Assembly: GCF_031143425.1 (NCBI RefSeq)
Contig: NC_090451.1
Coordinates: 348,138,339 to 348,202,338 of the forward strand
Direction of reading: 5' to 3'
DNA from: Pleurodeles waltl
Taxonomy: Eukaryota > Chordata > Amphibia > Caudata > Salamandridae
DNA: 64,000 nt
Positions 58,586 to 64,000 of the stretch are shown here, in pieces. Numbering within the stretch: the first letter of the stretch is position 1; each line of letters begins with the position of its first letter. The translations under genes were made by a program, and so were the position numbers. The notes beneath the pieces were generated by a model. It searched no databases. It was not told the DNA's origin and saw only the letters and a program-made list of their open reading frames with translations.

Positions 58586-59798
58586 TCACTGGAAATATTG
58601 CTGGATCACTGAGTCCCTGTTGTCCATGTCTTCTTCATCTGCTTCCTCGTCTTCACTGTCCACAGGCTCCACAGCTGCAACAACACCGGCATTTGGACCA
58701 TCCTCCTGCAGAACAGGCACCTTTCGTCGCAAAGCCAAGTTGTGAAGCAGAAAGTAGGCCACGATGATCTGGCACACCTTCTTTGGTGAATAGAATAGGG
58801 ATCCACCTGTTATATGGAGGCACCTGAAGCTGGCATTCAGGAGGCCGAAGGTCCGCTCGATCACCCTCCTAGTTCGCCCATGGGCCTCAGTGTAGTGTTT
58901 CTCTGCCCTTGTCCTGGGATTCCTCACTGGGGTCAGTAGCCATGACAGGTTGGGGTAACCAGAGTCACCTGAAAATGGCGAGGGACAACTGTTAGACACA
59001 CTCTAACCTGTAGGGATATCCCCAGACCCAGACAACCATTCCCACTGACTTGCTTCCAGGTGCTCACCAAATAGCCACACCCGGTGCCTCTGGAGTTGAC
59101 CCATCTCATAAGGGATGCTGCTATTCCGCAGGATGTAGCCGTCATGCACTGAGCCAGGGAACTTGCCATTCACATGGGAGATGTACTGGTCTGCCAAACA
59201 TACCATCTGTACATTCATCGAATGATAACTCTTTGTGTTTTTGTATACCTGTTCACTCCTGTGGGGGGGGGACCAAAGCCACATGTGTCCCATCAATGGC
59301 ACCTATGATGTTTGGGATATGTCCCAGGGCATAGAAATCACCTTTCACTGTAGGCAAATCCTCCACCTGAGGGAAAACGATGTAGCTCCGCATGTGTTTC
59401 AGCAGGGCTGACAACACTCTGGACAACATGTTGGAAAACATAGGCTGGGACATCCCTGATGCTATGGCCACTGTTGTTTGAAATTACCCACTTGCAAGGA
59501 AATGGAGCACTGACAGCACCTGCACTTGAGGGGGGATTCCTGTGGGATGGCGGATAGCTGACATCAGGTCTGGCTCCAACTGGGTACACAGTTCCTGGAT
59601 TGTGGCACAGTCAAGCCTGTATGTGATGATCACATGTCTTTCCTCCATTGTCGACAGGTCCACCAATGGTCGGTACACCGGAGGATGCCGCCATCTCCTC
59701 ACATATCCCAGCGGACGGTGCCTATGAAGGACAACAGCGAGCACAGTGTCAAACAACTCAGAGATACGTACCCATAGCTTACACAGAACACCAATCAT
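58586..59798 (-). pseudogene. Harbinger gene 2: HARBI1-type DDE transposase (copy C)
   Basis: Better preserved than in B. The N-terminal part includes the basic HRHRPLGYVRRWRHPPV segment lost in B, then RHVIITYRLDCATIQELC. Catalytic Asp in IIGAIDGTHVAL, second Asp in PGSVHDGYI (absent from B), and after the 99-nt intron (58969-59067) SGYPNLSWLLTPVRNPRT and the catalytic Glu in RRVIERTFGLL. Two lesions: TCA changed to TAA at 59484-59486 (after FLASG), and a G-run of 9 at 59263-59271 against an inferred ancestral 8, which shifts the frame before YHSMNVQMVC. The C-terminal end is acidic. The start codon ATG 59798 was chosen because it is conserved with copy B. In the cell such transposases need the Myb-like partner for nuclear import, by established Harbinger biology. 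Confidence 0.9.
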
Positions 59799-60170
59799 AA
59801 TCTAAAAAGTGGCCTGTATGTGTGTAGAGTCTAGGCCTAGGTATGCGTGACGCAGTAAAAAATGAAGCCATGTGGGCCCCTGAAATGGTGGCTGCCTGAC
59901 CTCTAAAGTGGGACAATTGGATGTGAGATAACTGCGCTGGCGTTGTACACCGTCGCGGTAGGCGGTCGAAGATCGCGGCGCAATGCTGCATTGGTTAACA
60001 TTGGACCCTATGGGTCCCAGGAGCCAATGACGATGTACGCTGGCGGTGACGATACGCACCACTGTGGACGTGACCACCATTTTCTATCTCTTCAATCACT
60101 CGATACCTGATCTTCGACAGGAGAGGACCTACACTGCAAGTGCTGCTGTGACCTCGGTCTGGAAGAGACA
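59799..60170. promoter_or_regulatory. Shared divergent promoter of genes 2 and 3 (copy C)
   Basis: Same layout as in copy B: inverted CCAAT (GCATTGGTTAACATTGG), direct CCAAT (GAGCCAATGACGATG) and the GTACACCGTCGCGGTAGGCG block. CpG changes relative to B (GAAGACCGCGG to GAAGATCGCGG, CGGTACACACC to CGATACGCACC) look like methylated-cytosine decay. Confidence 0.5.
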
Positions 60171-62599
60171 ATGGCTCGAGTGTCTGGGGAAAGGGCCCCT
60201 GGCTTCACATCGGAGGAGTTGGAGAAACTCGTGGATGGGGTCCTCCCCCAGTACACGCTACTCTACAGTCCTCCAGACAAACAGGTAAGTACACTGGAAG
60301 CATGCTGGATGGGCTATGCCTGTGTGGAGAGGGGTGGATGTAAGAAGGAAGGGGGGAGAGTGTGACGTGCATGAAACGACGGTGAGTGCATGTGCCACAT
60401 GCCAAGGGTAGGGATGGGGGCCAATGATTGTGACGGTGCAGTTGGTAATCAGTTTCTCTTCATGTAGGTCAGCGCACACCAGAAAAAATATATTTGGCGT
60501 GCCACCGCCAAGGACGTCCGGACCCTGGGGGTCTACCACAGACGGAGCACCCACTGCCTGAAAAGATGGGAGGACACTCACCTCTGGAGCAAGAAGACGG
60601 CGGAGGCCCAGCTGGGGATGGCCTCCCAACGTGGGAGGGGTGCCAGTCACACCATGACCCCCCTGATGTTCAGGATCCTGGCGGTGGCGTACCCGGAGTT
60701 GGATTTGTGCTTGAGGGAATCACAGCAGCCACAAGGGGGTGAGTACACTCTCATCCTGCTGATTTTGCACGCAGTGGAGGGGTCTGGGTGGGGGAGGTGG
60801 GCTGTGGGTTTCCCAAGGCCAGGGCGAGTTCTGTAGGCAAGGTCCCTCCATAAGGCAGGCCATGTGGCACCCCACTGCACCTCTGTAGAGTGCCAAGTAC
60901 ACCTAGTCATGCCCCTGTGTCACCCATGTGTGCAGATGTCATCCATAGCCTAGTAGGCCATTTCCCAGGAATTGAACATTGGAGCCCAAGAGCGCGGTGT
61001 AATGCAGGGGGCTTGTGTGTCTGTCGTGTCCGTCAACTGTAGCGGTAATGCATGCACTCAACATGTCTTTCTTCTGTCGTCCCCCCCCTCCTTTTTGTGG
61101 TCTCCCTGTTCTTGTGTGCATTAGCATCATCAGGCGGAGGAGCAGTGGCACCGGAGCACGAGGGGGCTGCATCCCACATGGCCATGGAGGGCCACACTAC
61201 GGAATCGGACTTCACCAGTGGGACGGAGGGTGAGGGGAGCTCCACGGTGGGGACAGGAGCTGAGACCAGCGACACAGACTCGTCCTCTGATGGGAGCTCC
61301 CTTGTGGTGGTGGCAACATCTGTGCCCCCTCATCTACAGGTACAACCGCCACCCCGCCTTCCAGCATCGCCCTCCCAGCAGCCCCTCAGCCTTTGCCCCG
61401 TGCCTACTCACCCGGGAGGGTGGCCTTCACCTTCGCCCCAGGCACCTCAGCCCATGCCCCAGTCACCCCTGCTGCCCTCAGTGAGGATGCCATTGACCTT
61501 CTCAGGTCCCTCACTGTTGGGCCGTCTACCATTTTGAATGCCATCCAGGGTGTCGAAAGGCAGTTGCAACAAACCAATGCATTCCTGGAGGGCATTCATT
61601 CTGGTCAGGCGGCCCTTCAGCAAGCTTTTCAGACTCTGGCCTCAGCACTGATGGCAGCCATTGTCCCTGTGTCTAGCCTCCCCCCTCCAACTTCCTCCAC
61701 CCAGACCCAATCCCCTGTACCCCAGCCTATCCCAAGCACACCTCTAGATCAGCATGCACACACGTCAACACACAAGGGAAGCTCAGGCAAACATAAGTAC
61801 CACACATCTCACAGGCACTCACGCAAGCATCAAACACATGCAGACACACCAACATCCACTGCCTCCACTGTGTCCCCCTCCTCTCCCTCCTCCCTCCCAG
61901 TCTCGTCTACACTCACACCTGCATGCACTACCTCTAAAGCCACTACTGCCATCAACAGCACACCTACCACCACACCCCACTCACGTGCAGTCACCACCCC
62001 CACTACCATTCACACGTCCCCTGTGTCCTCTCCCAGTGTGTCTGTGACGCCACCTCCCAAGATACACAAACACAGCCACACACCCACCCAACAGCCATTC
62101 ACCTCACGACAGCCTCCAGCGCATGTACTTTCACCCAAAGTCAGCAGACAAACACCTCCTACAACCACAACCTCTACCTCCACTCCCAAACCCCCTCCAG
62201 CTACCTGTCCCAGTGTCTCCCAGAACTTTTCCTGTCCAATCTTGACCTCTTTCCCACACCTCCCCCACCCCGTCTGTCTCCTAGGTCCCGAACTAGCACC
62301 TCAGTCACAACATCTCCGGGACCAGTGGTGCCTGTAGTCACCGGAATCTGGAGTGCACCGGCCACCAGGGCAGCCAGTGTGGCACGGAGCTACAGCACAG
62401 ACAGTCCCCAACCTGTGAAGCATCAGAAGTAGGCCAGTGCCCGGCGGGAGAGGGGGAAGACTCCAGCCACCAAAGCCGCTCCCAGGGGTCCCGGTGGGAG
62501 TGTGGAGTCAGCTGTGACACCTTCCAAGGTGGGGAAGGGCCACAAGAAACCAGGAAAGTCTGGGAAGAGCAGCACGGCGGAGGAGACCGCCATAATCCC

Positions 62600-62945
62600 C
62601 GCTGCCTAGGAGGCCACAGCCGTCATCCCCGCTGCCCAGGAGGCCACAGCCGTCATCCCCGCTGCCCAGGAGGCCACAGCCATCATCCCGCTGCCCAGGA
62701 GGCCACAGCCATCATCCCGCTGGGACAGAGAGGACCGCCAGCACAAACCCCGCTGGGACAGAGAGGACCGCCAGCACAAGCCCCGCTGGGACAGAGAGAA
62801 CCACCAGCACAAGCCCCGCTGGGCTAGAGAGGACCGCCACCACAAGCCCCGTTGGGCTAGAGAGGACTGCCAGCACAAGCCCTGCTGGGCTAGAGAGGAC
62901 CGCCAGCACAAGCCCCGCTGGGCCATGAAGGACCGCCAACAGCTG
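62600..62945. repeat. 30- and 33-bp coding repeats in gene 3 (copy C)
   Basis: First four to five 30-bp units around GCTGCCCAGGAGGCCACAGC, then six to seven 33-bp units around GCTGGGACAGAGAGGACCGC plus CAGCACAAGCCCC. Copy B has a different number and mixture of units here. Confidence 0.85.
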
Positions 62946-62979
62946 AGTCACTGTAAAGGAGCCCGCCGATCCAATCACT

Positions 62980-63125
62980 GCTGAACAGGGCACCGCTGTC
63001 TCAAGCACCGCTGAACAGGGCACCGTCTCAAGCACCGCTGAACAGGGCACTGCCGTCTCAAGCACCGCTGAACAGGGCACCGCCATCTCAAGCACCGCTG
63101 AACAGGGCACCGCCGCCGCAAGCAA
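62980..63125. repeat. 30-bp coding repeat in gene 3 (copy C)
   Basis: About five units of CTCAAGCACCGCTGAACAGG plus GCACCGCCGT, reading AEQGTAVSST-like peptides up to the stop. The unit at 63010-63030 lacks three bases. Confidence 0.8.
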
Positions 63126-63174
63126 CACTGACCCATGAGCGCCAAGGGCACTGACGCTACTGGGTCCGTCACGG

Positions 63175-63450
63175 GCAGAATGAAGCACTGGGCACCATGC
63201 CGCCTCCAGAACCAATGGAGAGATACATCCACTACCTCTGTCCTTAGTAGGATGAAGCACTCTGGGCACAATGCTCCCTCCATAACCAGTGGAGAGATAC
63301 ATCCACTACCTCTGTCCTTAGCAGGATGAAGCACTCTGGGCACAATGCCCCCCCCACAACCAGTGGAGAGATACATCCACTACCTCTGTCCTTAGCAGGA
63401 TGAAGCACTCTGGGCACAATGCCCCCTCCAGAACCAGTGGATACTGTTAT
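63175..63450. repeat. 74-bp minisatellite (copy C)
   Basis: Four units, with GATGAAGCAC words at 63249, 63323 and 63397 (74 apart) plus a slightly shorter first unit at 63175. Same unit as in copy B, with two fewer copies. Confidence 0.9.
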
Positions 63451-63830
63451 CCACTTGAGAGACTGTGGCTTTGCACTCCCCAGGATGGAACAGTGGCCAA
63501 GCCACTGACTGTAGAGAGTTGAGAGACTGTGGCTTTGCACTCCCCAGGATGGAACAGTGGGCAACCCACCCACTGTAGAGACTTGAGAGACTGTGGCTTT
63601 GCACTCCCCGGGATTGAACAGTGGGTAACCCACCCACTGTATAGACTTGAGAGACTGTGGCTTTGCACTCCCCAGGATTGAACAGTGGGCAACCCACCCA
63701 CTGTAGAGACTTGAGAGACTGTGGCTTTGCACTCCCCAGGATTGAACAGTGGGCAACCCACCCACTGTATAGACTTGAGAGACTGTGGCTTTGCACTCCC
63801 CAGGATTGAACAATGGCCATGTGGTCCTCT
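63451..63830. repeat. 64-bp minisatellite (copy C)
   Basis: Six units 64 bp apart (GGCTTTGCACTCCCC near 63467, 63531, 63595, 63659, 63723, 63787). Same unit as copy B, which has seven. Confidence 0.95.
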
Positions 63831-64000
63831 CGTGGATTTGGCGTCGTGCACTCAACCGGCTGAGGTGCCCCCCTTTCGCTCCCCCTGATGTGCCTGTTTT
63901 CTTGCTCTCTGATGCCCCTGCAGTGTTCTCTCCGTCATGGTCGGGCTCTTGTGTGGGCCTCGCCCATACCGTGTGGGCCCAGTGTTCCACGGACTTAATT
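63831..64000. other. Start of the 3' noncoding part of Harbinger C
   Basis: GGCTGAGGTGCCCCCC and GATGCCCCTGCAGTGTTCTC blocks match 23205-23285 of copy B. The window ends here. Confidence 0.75.

Larger units (their letters stand above)
60171..63138 (+). pseudogene. Harbinger gene 3: second Myb/SANT-like protein (copy C)
   Basis: Exon 1 (60171-60284), exon 2 (60468-60738) and exon 3 (from 61125) have canonical GT..AG borders. Exons 1-2 are fully open and give the complete Myb/SANT-like domain: GFTSEELEKLVDGVLPQY, RATAKDVRTLGVYHRR, CLKRWEDTHLWSKK and a PLMFRILAVAYPELD end. Exon 3 begins with an acidic Ser/Thr region. A frame change between 61340 and 61390, either a very short intron (CAG|GTACAA to CCTCAG) or an old frameshift, leads to the coiled-coil-like LSEDAIDLLRSL..LNAIQGVERQLQQTN region, which is open to 62337. 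The final part (Lys-rich region and AEQGTAVSST repeats to TGA at 63138) is in other frames. The best-preserved of the accessory genes. Role unknown; a second end-binding factor is one guess. Confidence 0.7.
56012..64000 (+). mobile_element. PIF/Harbinger copy C, right end outside the window
   Basis: Left tip GGCGGTCATTACAACATTGG at 56012, preceded by AAA. The element is collinear with copy B: gene 1 (plus), gene 2 (minus), gene 3 (plus), 74-bp and 64-bp minisatellites and the start of the 3' noncoding region. By comparison with B about 0.7 kb is missing at the right. It lacks the 156-bp MITE of B. Lesions are different from those of B. Confidence 0.9.

Noticed and set aside
1..64000. tRNA, rRNA or snRNA genes
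   Set aside because: I looked for tRNA-type A and B boxes and known core words by eye and found none that hold together; a covariance-model scan would be decisive.

Overview
This window looks like intergenic or intronic DNA from a very large, repeat-swollen vertebrate genome, most likely a salamander or newt. The reasons are three copies of one multi-gene PIF/Harbinger transposon, several 2 kb LTR-like repeats nested in one another, hAT and Tc1/mariner elements and many small Harbinger-type MITEs. Harbinger elements are known to be unusually abundant in the newt Pleurodeles waltl, so that genus is my best guess, by inference only. I see no convincing host protein-coding gene, tRNA, rRNA or CRISPR array. 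Every coding segment I can support belongs to a transposon and carries disabling lesions.

Layout. 1-2641 is the 3' part of Harbinger copy A: the end of a Myb-type accessory gene, an 82-bp minisatellite and the right terminus. 3186-13617 holds LTR-like repeats, three copies of an unnamed ~550-bp repeat and unassigned DNA. 13618-14976 is a repeat that also flanks copy C. 14977-24039 is a complete 9.06-kb Harbinger, copy B, bounded by a TAT target duplication. 24312-29677 holds palindromic MITEs and unassigned DNA. 29678-35640 holds nested and truncated LTR-like repeats. 36796-38343 is a Tc1/mariner element with one frameshift. 39491-41708 is a decayed hAT element carrying a nested fold-back insertion. 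42891-43856 is a non-autonomous Harbinger. 44244-48549 is an LTR-like repeat interrupted by a second copy in the opposite orientation; both have exact 5-bp target duplications. 48550-56011 is mostly unassigned, with small palindromic repeats. 56012-64000 is Harbinger copy C, cut off by the window end.

The most interesting system is the Harbinger itself. Usual Harbingers carry one transposase and one Myb/SANT-like accessory gene. B and C carry three genes: gene 1 (plus strand, NAIF1-like Myb protein), gene 2 (minus strand, HARBI1-type DDE transposase) and gene 3 (plus strand, a second, different Myb/SANT-like protein with a coiled coil, a long Ser/Thr/Pro-rich region and tandem peptide repeats). 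Genes 2 and 3 diverge from a shared promoter region with CCAAT boxes. Gene 3 is followed by minisatellites whose units differ between copies (82 bp in A; 74 bp plus 64 bp in B and C). B and C carry different lesions, so together they show what an intact ancestor looked like. The functions of the accessory proteins (DNA binding at the element ends, transposase import) are inferred from known Harbinger biology.
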